Part shown: one piece after another, positions 11,326 through 24,237 of the stretch
Layout: every line of letters begins with the position of its first letter
Numbering within the stretch: position 1 is the first letter of the stretch
Assembly: GCA_028583415.1 (NCBI GenBank)
Contig: CM053272.1
Coordinates: forward strand, 76,549,439 to 76,613,438
Direction of reading: 5' to 3'
Length of the DNA stretch: 64,000 nucleotides
Origin: Protea cynaroides
Taxonomy: Eukaryota; Streptophyta; Magnoliopsida; Proteales; Proteaceae
Made by a program: the position numbers and the translations under genes
The notes under the pieces: model-generated
Seen by the model: only the letters and a program-made list of their open reading frames with translations
The model's database searches: none
Told to the model about the DNA's origin: nothing

Positions 11326-12527
11326 CCAAACTGCTTCAACCGATCAGTGGTTTACCGGTGACATAGTTCATTGTAATGTAGTTCCACTTTCAGACTGGCT
11401 CCGATAGTTATTGTAGTAAGCCATGTTGGTCTTTGTCTTGTAGTTTTTACTTGCTGATAATTCAGACACTGGAACACGCACTAAGCCACATTTGTTATCT
11501 CTTCAGTTCATGATACATATTGGTACTCCAGGATGTCCTGAATATGGAGTACAATGGGCTCTTATCATTATCCTCTTCATGATATCCGAGTCTTTATCTT
11601 CAGGTATTCAGAATCTACCTTAGTATCTGAGTACCGTCTCCGCATCCAAAGTAAGTCAGGTTTGGGTTTTTCTTTCTCTAAATATTCTTGCATTGTTCTT
11701 ATATACAGATCTAACAAAATTGCTACTTTTTTTTCATCCACCAATTCAGGGATGATTTTTAATGCCATAAACGCAACCGAACTATTGCTTCATAATTCAT
11801 CCATAAGTTCTCGCTCGATTGGATCATCACTAGCTTCTATTATATGTTACTCTTTTCCAAATCTGAATCTGTTGCTGCAGAACATAAGGCAACATTTATA
11901 CTCGGTCCTTCTTCAGACCTCATAATCCCTTTTTGCTTAAGGATTAGCTACTACATTAGCCTTGCTCAGTGACCTTGAATATCACGGTCTTAATCCTTCA
12001 ATGTTCAAACCATTTTCCTATCCTCATGTTCAACTCTTTCTGATGAAGAGATAAATAGGACTCTTAACCTAAAATTATTCTCCGTTTAGATAATGTCTCC
12101 AAGTCTTGATTGCATAATTCATCATCGGTAACTCCAATCATGAGTTGGGTAACTCTTCTCATGCTCTTTCAGTTTTCTTAAAGCATATGAAATCGTTTAT
12201 TTACCTTACATCAACTCGCATCCTAGATCCAATCCAAAAGCTCCAATGGATAGGGTAAAAGGTTTTCCTGGTGCCGAAACAATTAAGATGGGAGCTGATA
12301 TCAATCTTACTTTAGAATCTAGAAATATTCTTCACCCTTGTCAGTCAAATTAAACTCCTCTCCTTTCCTGGTTAGCTTGGTAAGATGTATTGCGATCTTA
12401 GAGTGGTTCTCCAAAAATCGTCTGTAATAACCAGCTAACCCAAGAAACTTCTGATCTTCGCAATATTCTTTAGGTGTTTCTCACCATATGTTTACTTCTA
12501 TCTTAATAGGGTCCACTTTATTCCTTT

Positions 12528-12842
12528 TTATGACGCTACGTGATCTAATAAGATCACTTTGTTTAATCGGGTTTCATATTCCTTGGAATTGGTATAAAGC
12601 TTTTCCCTTCTCAGCTGTTGTGAAGCTGTTCTAAAATTCATTGTATGAGTTGCTTCATTCTTGGAATAAACCAAAATATCATCTATGAAAACTATGACCG
12701 ACGTGTCCAACATGTCATGAAACACCCAGTTCATCAGCTCCATAAAAGATGTAAGGGCATTGGTTAATCCAAACGTCATAATCGAGAACTCATAATGTCC
12801 AATCCCAATTCTAAAAGCTATCTTCGAGATATTTCTGTCCAA
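12528..12842 (-). pseudogene. Reverse transcriptase remnant of E (FIDD box)
   Basis: The frame starts near KIAFRIGIGHYEFSIMTFGLTNA and carries VIVFIDDILVYSK, the catalytic FIDD/YxDD box of gypsy reverse transcriptase, about 55 residues in. Sequence on both sides is recognisably RT but frameshifted, and the 13106-13363 fragment belongs upstream in the same protein. It is a dead copy. Confidence 0.8.
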
Positions 12843-13105
12843 AATTCTTCAGCTGATGATATCTTGACTGAAGAAAATACCTTTGGTCCTTGCAACTGTT
12901 TAAACAAGTCATCGATCTAAGGTAGTAGATATCGATTCTTGACTGTGAGCTTGTTTAGTTCCCGGTAGTCTATACGCAAACAACACTACCATCCTTCTTT
13001 TTCATGAATTGCATTGGCACTTCCCATGATGCAATACTTAGCCAATTAGAACCCTTGTCTAATAACTCTTGTAGTTGAGTCACAATTCCTTCAACTCCAT
13101 AGGAG

Positions 13106-13363
13106 CTACTCTACAGGTGCCTTTGACACAAGTATCGTCCTTGGTAACAAGTCGATGACGAACTCGGTCATATGATCAGATGGTAACTCCAGGTAAGTCT
13201 CCTGGAAACACATCAGGAATTTATGCATTACATCAATATCTTCCATCTGTGGTGCTTCTTTGGTAACGTATACCACAGATACCATATATCTAACTTCCTT
13301 CTCTTCAAAGCATCTCTTCGCTTTTAGCATAGAGATGATCACCCTTCGCTTCTTAGGCAACAT
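13106..13363 (-). pseudogene. N-terminal reverse transcriptase remnant of E
   Basis: The frame ends LPSDHMTEFVIDLLPRTILVSKAP, matching the lead-in to Del/Tekay RT (LPPxREIEFxIDLxPGTxPISKAPYR). It lies 260 bp upstream of the FIDD fragment in the minus-strand direction, as expected. Confidence 0.65.
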
Positions 13364-15921
13364 GCTTCTAATAAAACTAAATTATATGTCATCTCTTTTC
13401 TTGAATGATAACCTCTTCTATGCACATAATCACTTGTAGAGTGTTGAGACAACCAGTCTATTTCCAAGATGACGTCAAAGTCTACCATCTCAAGTCGACT
13501 CAGGTTGCATCCAAATTCTGTTCATCCATAAGATTTGGACATTGTTCATAACACTCATCTAATACAACATTTAGTCCAAAAGTGCTTGAACTAGCAAAAT
13601 TTGATGTAAGAGTCTTAAGAGCTTGTCTAATTCCTTCATCTCTTTTGATTTTTCAAAGACTATCATCAAAATCTCATATTGCACTCATTAGCTTGTATTT
13701 CTTTTATCCTTGATGTTCTACCTTGCTCTCTCTTCCATATACCTCGAAAAATCTTGTGATTGTTACTTCATATCCCAAGTCTATCTATAAGCATTAGGGT
13801 ATATGCTTATAAATTCATTAATTCAGCCAAACTATTTGGTCTTTACTTAATCATATCCCTCAACATTGGGCATAACTCAATTATCATTGTATTAAATCGA
13901 GTACTACTTATGCCATGACTTATCCGTGTATCCATTCTTAAATTTGCCTTTAGGAATTTTCTATCTTGTCAAAATTCATACCGATATAACCCTCTTTAAC
14001 TCTACTTGAGTGCTATCTATTTCCTTACTGGCTACTCTTGATAGTTCTCATTTTTGCTCATGCACTCTTTTATAGACATGACTCATATCCATCCATTTAG
14101 CAATCGCAAAATTGATCCTCAATTACTTCATCTGAGGTTCATTGGTCATAGCATTTAATCTGAATCCAATCATCGTTTTTTCAATAATTCTATTACCACT
14201 AATCATCTTTATCAACAAAGGTCAGGGAGTGTATGAATCAAAATGTCCATCCAAAAGTGATTCACTTCCTTCTGTCGATTTAGCATAATGACAACACTTG
14301 CTTTATCTAGTGAACCTAGGTTTAAAGAATCAGGAGTAAATCTGTGGCAATCCAACTGGCATCAAAAAATTGTTAAGTTGCACGGTGGTCCAAATGCATA
14401 GAGGTTTTATATTTCTTAACCTCATGGTTATAGGTTCTATCGAATATATAATGTCATTGGTCAAGGCACTACAAGAGTAAATTTGGAGAAGCTTTCATAC
14501 ATCAGTAAATTAGGTATAAATCCGGATAAAGATTTCGTACATCAATAAATCAGGTATAAATAAGAAGATGTACGCTCAACACGATTAAACATTTAACTAT
14601 TCATTCAGTTCATATCTCTGTTCATGTTGTTGATCATGAGAGTGGCTCAGATTGGTATAATCAGGACTAATACTACAGAAACAATATCCATGACTTCAAT
14701 TGACAGGTTGAATAAAAAAGGTATCCTGTCAAGACACGAGAAATTAAAATCGGGTATGTGCATCCTCTATAATCATAAGAGTAAATCAATAATGCACCGC
14801 ATCCTATATAAACATATCTAGTTACATGGCCACAATAGATTTGATCCTTTGCTGAAAACGTTTAAGGCTTCGTCTTCAAAAGACATTCTTCAATCCTTAT
14901 CGGATCATTCTGTCATGATGCAACTATCCCATACATCGGTGGCTGATAATGCTAACCACCTTGATACACTACTTGTTGTGCACCAAACTTCTGCACTGGG
15001 GTGTGCATTACTGGGACTTGCTGTGTGGTAGGCACTGTGTTATAGCTAACAGGTGTTGGGGTACAGTGATGCTACCAATTGGTACCATACTTGGTTTGAC
15101 CCGGAGGTGTTGATGTAGCATCAACAACTTGGGTAGTGATTTACATAGCAACTTCCATAGTCGGTCTCATCTGTTGTTGCTCTTGTATTTTATTGGGTCA
15201 AGTTTATGACAACCGTGACCAAGGTAATTGGTAGTCCAGGTGGTTGGCTGGAGTGGCCTGATTGTTCACTTCCTCTTATTTGCTCTAATCTGATTACCAA
15301 CTTAGATGAGTTATCATTACCCGTTCTCGACCCAGATAGTGGTGGGGTCAAGTTGTAACCTCATCTTAATGCTCCGTGGGTAATGGATCAGCGTGTAGTG
15401 GATTTCACTCCGAGTCCCCATGTCACCCAGGGGTATAGCTTCATCTCATTATAGTTACTCTTATTCTTAATGTATAACTATTGTTCTCCTATCTCTGTCG
15501 CATTCAGCCCGAGATCTTTTCCTTTATCTCTACAGGGTTTTGGCATTACTAGCCATTTTTCTTCTTCCTCTGTCCTACATCGAGTTTCACATCTTGTGAG
15601 TACCAACTCGATATTCCAATTTTCTACTATACAGATGCTTCCTTCTTGCTACAGTACTATATCCTTTGTATACTCGGATAATTACCCAACTTAGAGATAA
15701 TACCCTATATCATTTGTTTATTAGGATGATTTTTGGTCTTCTCTTTCTATTTGAGTGTATGTATATGGTTCCACCTTTTATATGTACATTATTGTCTTGT
15801 TAAGTTCTGTCTCAATCAACACAGGTGCTTATGGTTTGTTTGTATTAAAGCTTTTCATTTATCCTAACTCAGTTCATGGACACCAGTGGAAGTATTCAGG
15901 TTTAATGGGTAAGGCCTACGA
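13364..15921 (-). other. E gag-protease region, too decayed to read
   Basis: This stretch should hold gag and protease. I find no zinc knuckle, no DTG/DSG motif and no frame above 75 residues, so I only infer the content from position between the primer site and RT. Confidence 0.3.
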
Positions 15922-15936
15922 GAGCTCTGATACCAA
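15922..15936 (-). other. Primer binding site of E (initiator-Met tRNA)
   Basis: Immediately inside the right LTR the minus strand reads TTGGTATCAGAGCTC, the usual plant gypsy/copia site complementary to the 3' end of initiator methionine tRNA. It fixes the right LTR as the 5' LTR. Confidence 0.85.
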
Positions 15937-15938
15937 GT

Positions 15939-18338
15939 TGTCACACTCCAATCCTGGACTAACCAAAATAGTGTGATGAACCGTCAATAAACCAACGGTT
16001 CAACCAGGATCTCACAATAGGCTATCCAACATATGATAAACCAAAACACATCCCAAAATAATCAGAGGTAATAAAGTAAATAACGGAAGTCTTACAGATA
16101 ATGAACTGAGGTCTAATCATGATAAATAATTAATATTTCATTTATTTTCAAGTAACCAAAACATAATTTAATACATATTACAATATCCAAATACGCAAAC
16201 TAAACACTACGCGTGTCCACCGCTGAAACGCTCGCTTAACGAACCATGTTCGTCCTCCACAATTTCCTCATCATAACCGCCACATGTTCATATGTTGGTG
16301 TGCCGATATAATCTTCAATTATAGTACCTGCAACATCAGAAACTAAAAAGAATTACGCGCGCGAGGGTCAGCTCTGCAACTTGAGCTCAGTGAGTAAACA
16401 AAACAATGCAACAGTACATATGCATGCGATCAATTCATATCTTTGGTCTGGTTTATAGTTTGCAATGCGCAATAGAAAGGTTGGGTGGTCAAAGGTTAAC
16501 GTTTATTGACCCCGCCTCTATATACAGGGTGTGGAAGTCCGCCCGAAGGTTAACGTTTATCGTCGTCCCCATCCACCCTAATCATGAACATTATATAACA
16601 AAGGTTAACGTTTATTGCTATATAGTGCCATACCAACACGTAAGCCCCTGTTGGCGAGGGCTTGCAAACTGGGCTCGCAACTAACCAATCCTAATGCCAA
16701 ACAGTGTATCCAAGGCCTCATCCCAGCATCCCTCAGAATGTCCATAGAGATAGAGCTAAGGCCCCCCGGTAGAGTCAGAGACTACAAGGACCGAGACCAC
16801 CTCCCCTGATACTCTACGACATAATAGTTCTGCTAAAGTAATGGCGATACGACGATGCTAATGCACAAGACTTGAGTTAGAGATAGAGCTAAAGTGCTGA
16901 AACCCGCCAAAGGTTAACATTTATTGACGTTCTCATCACACCTCCCCTGATACTCGCTTGCATCAAGTACACCAACCACACACTTACAATCACATGCCTA
17001 TTCCTATCATCATCATCATCATCATGTTATAAACAATAAAGTAAATATGCATGAATAAATAATAGAAATATTGGATGACATGTTGTATGCACATTACAAA
17101 CATATTCGCATAGAATCAAGCATGGCATTGGACTCAAGAAAAGAGAAAACAGTTTGTTATTAACCAATTAGTTTAGAGTTTCGTTTCCTCACCTTAGCTT
17201 GCTAATAGATACTCTTCCAAGCTTTAGAATCACCTTTATAATGTTATTATATTGCTAGAAGACCTAACAAAGTCGATAGAATTTAATTAGAATTAATTCC
17301 AAATTTAAAAACCATTCTATTAACTGAGGGTCGGAGGTAGGGTCAGAGTCCTGATCGACCCTGGGTGCGACCCTCCCCCTAATTTGAACTTCCCGAATAC
17401 TGAGGGTCGATGCTAGGGTCGGATCTGCCATCGACCCTAGGTGCGACCCTCCATGGTTTGAGTCAAAAATATCAAATTTCGTTCTCTCTTTCATGGTTGG
17501 GTCCTATGGCTTACTTCCACAATCCATTCTATACATGTTCTATGGTTTAGAACTATTCTTTATTCACCTACATGGTTTCAATGAATTCCTCCATGGTTTT
17601 CCATGAAAACCTAACCATGGGTTGATGGTTTGGGTTTCTTCTAAGTCATACCCTCTTCATAAACCATTCTAAAGTCTTAAATAAATCATGGGGAATGTAT
17701 TCATACCTTAGGTTTGCTGAGATTCAGAGTTCCTCTGAATTTCCTCTTCTTCCTTAGCCTTTTTCTTCAAGTTTTCCTTCTCTTCTTCTCTTCCTTCTCT
17801 TCTCTTTCTCTCAATCCAATTAGGGTTGTAAAAGGAGTGAAAGAGGCTTAGGGACGTCCTATTTATAGGGCAAAACCTCCCAAAATAAGTCCCATTGAGT
17901 TTAGGAAAGGTTCCAATCGAAATTAGGAAGGTTTCCTAATTTTCGGTTCGTGCTGTTTTTCCCGAATACCGAGGGTCGATGGGAGGGTCGGACAACTCAT
18001 AGACCCTGCGACCCATAGTTGAGGGTCGATGGTGAGGGTCGATGGGAGGGTCGGACCTGCCTGTTAAAACCTGCGACCCTACCCTCATTTTGACTATTTT
18101 GGGTAAATTTTCATATTGGGTCTTGGTTTTTCTTCACACATTTGGTCCACTTAGCTCGACCATGATATGTAGACGGGTCCCGACACAAAATATAAGGTTA
18201 GGCCGGGTTCATGGCGTGCGGGTCTTACAACTCCACCACCCTTAAATGAAATTTCGTCCTCGAAATTTGAAGGTACGGATCTTACAACTCCCCCGTCCTT
18301 AAATGAATTTTGTCCTCAAAATTTGAACGAATCTTACA
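15939..18338 (-). mobile_element. 5' LTR of E
   Basis: A 2400 bp LTR homologous to 7905-10316 over its whole length, with scattered substitutions and small indels. The plus strand starts TGTCACACTCCAATCCTGG and ends GAACGAATCTTACA, followed by GTATG. It includes the same two captured purine-tract units at its outer edge. Confidence 0.85.
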
Positions 18339-19165
18339 GTATGTCCTTCCTAAATATTTCTTCTTTCTTATACAAATTATCGAGTAGCCAAGGTTTGATG
18401 GTAGACTAGTGATTCAGTCTACGGTGGTATAGTTCTTCTCCATTATGTGTAATCTGGATGGGTTAAGCAGTCCAATGACCTTTAATAGTTTTCCCCCTAA
18501 TGTGCTACCAGTTCATTACTTGGGTACACTGGAAACTACAACCCTATCTATCCCCTCCTTGCTTTACTATCTTCAAGTCATCGTCTTTGACTGAATGGGC
18601 TGACTAGGGTATTTTGTAAGTCCTTTTAGGACCTTTCATTCATGTTGTGGGCTGTCTTGGGGATGCAGAGCTCACCTTGACTATTTGACATTATGACTTG
18701 AGAAAGCGAAGTCAGGGCCTGATTTCTCTCTTTCTATGTCTTCCCTAGAGCTCAGGGGTAGAGGTTCATTGGTGTTTTCTCTTACATACTTCAGTAGCAC
18801 TTAAGGTCTTTTTAACTTCTCAAGTGATCTTTCTTTTGGGTTGATCACTAGAACCTTGTTGTGTATACCAATTAAGTTGATTATCTATGGTTCGTCAACT
18901 CAAAAGGTTCTCAAGTCCATGTGAGTATTTTCATCTGATTGTCAGATAGCAGTAGTTTATTTCTAACTCTATGTCATGTATTAAATGCACTCACTCGATG
19001 GTTACTATACAATAACTTCACATACGATATCAAAATTTTCACCACGGTATAATCTTAAAAGTTATATCAAGTACCTGTCGAAGTTCCGGTGTTGTCCCTT
19101 GTATCTTCTGTTCTTGCACCGCTACCATACCACTGGTGGTTTCTTATGTCCTTTGTAAACTGTGG
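18339..19165 (-). other. Element F internal remnant, unassigned
   Basis: Resumes F after the E insertion. No RT, protease or integrase motif is seen in these ~830 bp, although pol should lie here if F were complete. Confidence 0.35.
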
Positions 19166-19609
19166 GCATGTTAAGTACGAGTGGTCGGCGCTGTTGCAAT
19201 AAAAGCAGTGGATCTAAGGTTGAGGTTGGCTATTACTTGAGCAATGAGCAACTTGAGACTTAAAGCTCATCTTTGTACGAAGGGTCTATTTAGCCTTTTT
19301 CTAAATCTTTTTGGCTGAAATCTCTGAAAGCTTAAGTTGAAGTGAGGGATTCCCTTTACTAGCTAGAACATGTGCAGGAGTTGCTGGTCTTGCTACGGGC
19401 CCCGTGTGGGTTCCATACACTGGTGCCTGGGTTCTTTGGTTCGTCTCCCATGGAACTTCTAAAATGGGTAGTCCCCGCATCATCAATGCTTGCTGGCACT
19501 CGGTCTGGTCATGCCCAACTCGATGGCATTCCAAACATTTAGGTAAACCTTTAGGGAAATCTTTCACAACTTCCACTGAAGGTCTAAGTTTTCCCCTATC
19601 ATTGGGCAA
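19166..19609 (-). pseudogene. F gag C-terminal part with two zinc knuckles
   Basis: The minus strand encodes CLECHRVGHDQTEC (19537-19496) and, 290 bp further on, CFYCNSADHSYLTC (19207-19166). Both fit the CX2CX4HX4C nucleocapsid knuckle exactly. The knuckle binds the RNA genome in gag proteins. The sequence between is interrupted by stops, so they are not on one open frame now. Confidence 0.7.
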
Positions 19610-19899
19610 TACATTTGGTAAAATTGTCGAGAAATCTCCTCCTTAGGTGTCAACTCAATCTCTATTTTAGTTAGAGGTCTTTCGGAATCACTTTGGGAAA
19701 AGCAGAATTATGAGATCATCTTCTTGCAAATGTCTCAAATGTCTGCCTGCTGAGGTATTAACAGAGTCTATTTTTGAGGTCCCCACCAAATGTAGGGAAC
19801 ACCTTGTATCCTAAGCTCCTCATAGGCTTGACTAACCTCTTCTAGGTGGTTTCCCTTATCATGGTGTTGCTTACTAGTCTAACACCTCCTGACTTTCTC

Positions 19900-20175
19900 T
19901 TATGGACCTTGATTTTCCAGAGTAGGCAGAACCTCTTCTTCCATAGCATCCTGGTGTGGTGCATACTTAGCCAAAATGGCTTCTTGGAATGTACCCCACG
20001 AGATCTTTTGATTAGATTGCTGTAGCCGGGCTATGGTACCTTGCCACCACCAATATGATGGTACTTCTAATAAGTAGGTGGAACTTGAGACTCTTTGGTC
20101 ATCTAAATTCCCCAGAATATCACATGCCTTTTCCATGTTGTGAATCCATTTCCTCGATCAAGCTAGTTCATGGGA
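19900..20175 (-). pseudogene. F gag core, copy 2
   Basis: The minus strand reads FRMGPPKFVGMSHELA, a stop, then SRKWIHNMEKACDILGNL and on to SYWWWQGTIARL and ISWGTFQEAILAKYAP. This is the gypsy gag capsid core (PPxFxG, WIxxMEKxF, WW, W..F...F..KY). A second, diverged version of the same core lies just upstream at 20390-20650. Confidence 0.7.
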
Positions 20176-20244
20176 CATTCCTACAAATTTAGGAGGTCCC
20201 ATCCTGAATGACTGTTTGAGGGATTTACTTGAATGGGGTTGTTA

Positions 20245-20650
20245 CTATTTGGACATGGCAAGTGGTCGATCTTGGCTAACCACTACTTTAGGTTTGTCTT
20301 CTTTCATAGACTTGAGCTGTTCCATTACTACCTCATCATCGGTAGTGGTGTTAATCTCATGTGGGAAAGTAATGATGCCTTGCTTTCCATGGTTACTCAT
20401 TGCTGGAAAGTCATAACGATCTAAGAATGCTTCCCAAAACACTTCCCATGGAATTACCTCATACTGCTATAGCAGCTCGAATTCAGTGTCTAGCCACCAT
20501 TGGTAGGGTGATCCCATTCAACTGGTAGGCTGCATACATCACCTTCATATCATCAGGTCAGTTGAGCACACTTAGAGTTTTCTCAATATTCTGGATCCAA
20601 TACTTTGGTCGGTCAGGTTCGTCTGACAATCTGGTGAACTCAGCTGGTTT
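20245..20650 (-). pseudogene. F gag core, copy 1
   Basis: The minus strand reads PAEFTRLSDEPDRPKYWIQN, IEKTLSVLN, stop, PDDMKVMYAAYQLNG, then after a frameshift YQWWLDTEFELL and VIPWEVFWEAFLDRYDFPAM. The landmarks match copy 2 (W.....EK, WW, W..F..AFL.RY) in the same order, so gag capsid sequence is present twice within ~750 bp. Frames are broken by at least two stops and one frameshift. Confidence 0.65.
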
Positions 20651-21599
20651 TAATTTAAAAAAATCGATGGCAGGTTTGTCGTACTAGGTGACTTTCTAGA
20701 ATCCCCTATCTGAATGCCAGACTAGCAGTTGATTTCTGTTACTATTCGATCGCCTTGTCTGTCTTTGGACTGGATGCTTTGGTTCCCATTGAGGTGTAAG
20801 GCGAAAGGATTGGGCGGTGCCATCAATAATAGTGGCGGTTCTTGAAAAGACATGCCAACCGATTAGTATCATGCTTCACAGTAAACGGTAATAGACAAGT
20901 AACAGACAGAGATCGTAAGAGAAGCAACACTAATCATATGCATTATCCACCCTACGATTCACCAATACACCCATTATTGTGTCATCTGGTCTTGTATTCT
21001 GGAGTTGACTCCATACTATAGGGCATCGCGACCGTGGAAACTTGTTAGGTTCTCTAGGCCTAGCCCGTCACGACACCGGTCTCATAGTGGCATAATCAGT
21101 AGTCCATCTGGGTGTTTCCTGAGGGCCACCATTATTGGTTGGAGGGTCCCAATAGTGGAACCAGATGCTACCTTTCGTTAGGGTTCACAATTGGTTAGGG
21201 CCAAATTTTTCTCTATAAATTCAAAACGTGGGGCTTGTCTTTTCCCATTCTTATTTTCTTAAGCTAGGGCTCCTTTTTTGCCTCTGGGTGCTCAGTTCTT
21301 CACCTCCGGTGCTTAGTTCTTCGCCTCCGGTGCTTGTTAAGGCTTTCCAACTCCAAGAGATTGTCTCCAATTTTGATTCATAGGTGTGCTTATTACCTTT
21401 CCCAATAGAGATATTCTCCCTAGGGTTTAGGGATCATCTTCTATAACTATGGTTTTTCTCTTTATTCTCTGGAAATCCTTTTCTCCAAGATCTAAGCACT
21501 TTTGTCTAATTGGATTAAGTCTATGGTTTCGCTGCATTATTTTTGTAAGACTCACTCTGAAATCCTCACGATTCGGATCTTTCCATATCGGGTCTTACT
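20651..21599. other. Unassigned; edge of F lost here
   Basis: F's 5' LTR and primer site should follow its gag but I find neither TGTCACAC nor TTGGTATCAGAGC. There is no coding sequence. Confidence 0.3.
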
Positions 21600-24237
21600 G
21601 TGCCAACCCTTGGCACACTATCTTGTGACTCTCCGTGAGATGTGGGTAAGTTTATTAGAGCACCTAGTTGTGTAATATCATGTAGGAGTAAGTGCTTGAA
21701 GGCTAGGAAGCATCACCATCAGATTGGGCCCATGAAACAAGGCCCAGATGTGTTTTAAGTTTAACCGACAGCATGTATCGGAGGAATGTACTGCCGCTTA
21801 ACTTCTGCCGGTTGAGTTAGGATGGGACACTCTCTCTCTACGGGTCCTATAAAAGGAGGGTACCCATTCCTTTTGTTCTTCTTGCCAAACCATGGGAGTG
21901 AGTGGTGTTGAGAGGAAGCTTGGAAACTTAAGCTTAAGGACCGATCTTCCTTAAGGTAGGTTCCCATTCCTTCTTTCCTCTTCCATTCTTGTTGTAAAGA
22001 TGGTGTGAGACCTTGGTTTAACTCACCATTAATGGCCTCCATTAATGAAGATCGAGATCCAAAATAGAAACCTAGGTTTCTCACACTCTCCATCAATGTA
22101 TAGGGAAATGGCGTCTAAATAACCCCCATAGTGCTTAATAAGGGTTAATAGTGGTTTCCACCACTTGGAATGTAGAGAACCATGGTGGGAAGTTTTCCCC
22201 TTAGAAGAAAAACTCTCTTTGGTTCGTGTTTTGGTTTCTAGGCTAGAATCGGTAGCACAAACTGGTAGACAGGTAGTGGCCTTAATACCGAATGACTCAA
22301 GACCAGTCAATCGCCAGGGCAAATAATGGAAAACATTAAACTAAGTAATAACCGGTATCACCTTAACCGATATCACAAACTGAAAGCATGACTTGCTAGT
22401 TCGTCATACCGGTATGTACGAGGTACCGCTGGCTGTGCCTCTGTGTAGGCTTAATCCCAAACGAAGCCACTACCAGCTAATCAATCATCTGGCCTAGCTT
22501 CTGAAAAACACACTGGAACCCTGATACTATATACAACATATGAAACGGACGACCAATCGGATGACCATTCATCCGATCAGTCTTCCAGTTCTATATATGA
22601 TGGAATTGACTAAGTATTAACCGGCATCATGTACCGATGGAATGCATAACCGGTTCCTTCTGCCAGTTCAGTTAATATTGACTTATAAGCTAGGAATGCT
22701 TAGATAGACTTATCTTTCGGTCCCCAACCTACCTTGGGACCTGTGCATGGACAATTATGACTTTTCTATGCTGGTTTAAAAGATATTTACTAACCTAATC
22801 AATTTATCTAATCAATTAAGTAAAACACCGCGGGTAGTGGATAGAGCCTTCTGCCGGCTTCAAGGTTCAGCAGCACCTTCGGTGTTAACAGGTGAGGGGT
22901 TGGGTCACGTAGAGTTTGAGCATGTGTTTGTTGTTTGTTATGGATGTTTTTCTTTTATGACATGTCATCTAATAAATTGTTTATAATTGTTCATGCACTT
23001 GCATGAACTGTAACTATGTATGTTGATTGGTTGTGGTTACCTTGTTAGAGGCATGGCAAACCATGGGAGTGAAAATCTAGGGTTCTCTACAAGGAGTGGT
23101 TGTTGATGTTGTTATTGTGCGCATGACCATGTATGATGGTGCGTGTGACGTATGGGAGTACAGGCATGCGTACCATGTTGGTGTGTTGACATTCTAGTGG
23201 AGACACGGTGATCCATGGGATGGGGATCCGAGGCTCTCCGTTGGGATACCACCCATGTATGGTGGTTCATGTAATGATTGACCTCATGAATCATGTTGGG
23301 AGTGGCTGTACCTTAGTAGAGGCACAATAAACCATGGGAGTGGGGAGTTGGGGTCCTCTATTTGGTATAATTTTGTATAAGACCATATATGATGGGTGTG
23401 TAGAGTATGGGAGTACAATACGCTTGCGATGTTGACACTCTATTCTCTAATGGGGACACGATCAGTCCATGGGAGTGAAACAGAGATTCCTGCTGGAGTA
23501 TAGTTTTGATTATTATGTGTATATGCCATGGTGATTGATTGAATGATGTGATTACAATTGTGTATGGGGTATATGATCATGTAACGTATGGGAGTACAAT
23601 ACATGGCCATATGTCTAGTTGCACCTTAGTGGGGACATGGTCAGTCCATGGGAGTGGAACTGGGATCTTTGCTAGGGTGTAACCCATTAATAACATGCTC
23701 ATGCATCATGCATCAACTTGGTCAAATGATTTGTGCTTGAGCGAGGGGAATACAATGCAGGTGGTGGGGTACAGAGCACTCAGGCAGTGGGGTACAGGTG
23801 TATTTGCTCAGGTGGTAGGGTACGGGGTACAACTTAGGCGGTGGGGTATGGGGCAATTGCTTAAACGGTGGGGTACGGGGCACACCTCAGGTGGTGGGGT
23901 ACGGGGCCAGATCCTTGCTAAGGTACAGATCGACCATGAATTGCATACACACTTGTATGACACTCACAATTGCTCGTTTATTTACTTCTGTACTGCATTC
24001 ATAACTTATTGCCTAGGATTGCATTGGATACCTGATTCCTCGCTGAGCTGGGATGTGAGCTCACCCCTTGATATCGAATATTTTTAGCTTTGTTTGCAGG
24101 TACTGCTACTGTCGTCATAGATATGGATCCTGCTGATGCTGAGACTGCTTCACTTAGTGGGGTTCCTCTTTGTGATCACGTTAAGGGTGACACCTATAGG
24201 GATTGTATCTATGGGACCTAAGTCAGCTCTTGATTCC
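21600..24237 (+). mobile_element. Truncated plus-strand gypsy LTR
   Basis: A promoter-like CCTATAAAAGGAG (about 21848) is followed ~2.2 kb later by a U5-like block (GAGCTCACCCCTTGATATCG, TTTGCAGGTACTGCTAC) of the kind found in Del/Tekay LTRs. The 3' end is missing because the Ogre-like LTR starts at 24238. Region 23040-23700 holds 3-4 degenerate ~180 bp repeats (keywords CCATGGGAGTGG, GTATGGGAGTACA). The left edge is uncertain. Confidence 0.4.
23755..23915. repeat. GT-rich minisatellite
   Basis: About six degenerate ~30 bp units of the form CTCAGGTGGTGGGGTACGGGGCA. The overlapping 130-residue frame is an artefact of this repeat. Confidence 0.75.

Larger units (their letters stand above)
7905..18338 (-). 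mobile_element. Element E: full-length Del/Tekay-like gypsy retrotransposon, degenerate
   Basis: A 10.43 kb element with two LTRs in the same orientation (7905-10316 and 15939-18338), an initiator-Met primer site by the right LTR and a purine tract by the left LTR. This sets minus-strand polarity: 5' LTR on the right. Flanks are ATATG on the left and GTATG on the right (4 of 5 match), a plausible 5 bp target duplication. Between the LTRs only battered pol pieces (13.4-11.0 kb) can be recognised and every reading frame is broken. It is nested in element F. Confidence 0.85.

Noticed and set aside
21761..22322. Two overlapping minus-strand frames of about 100 codons
   Set aside because: No recognisable domain; they lie in a truncated LTR with a plus-strand promoter.
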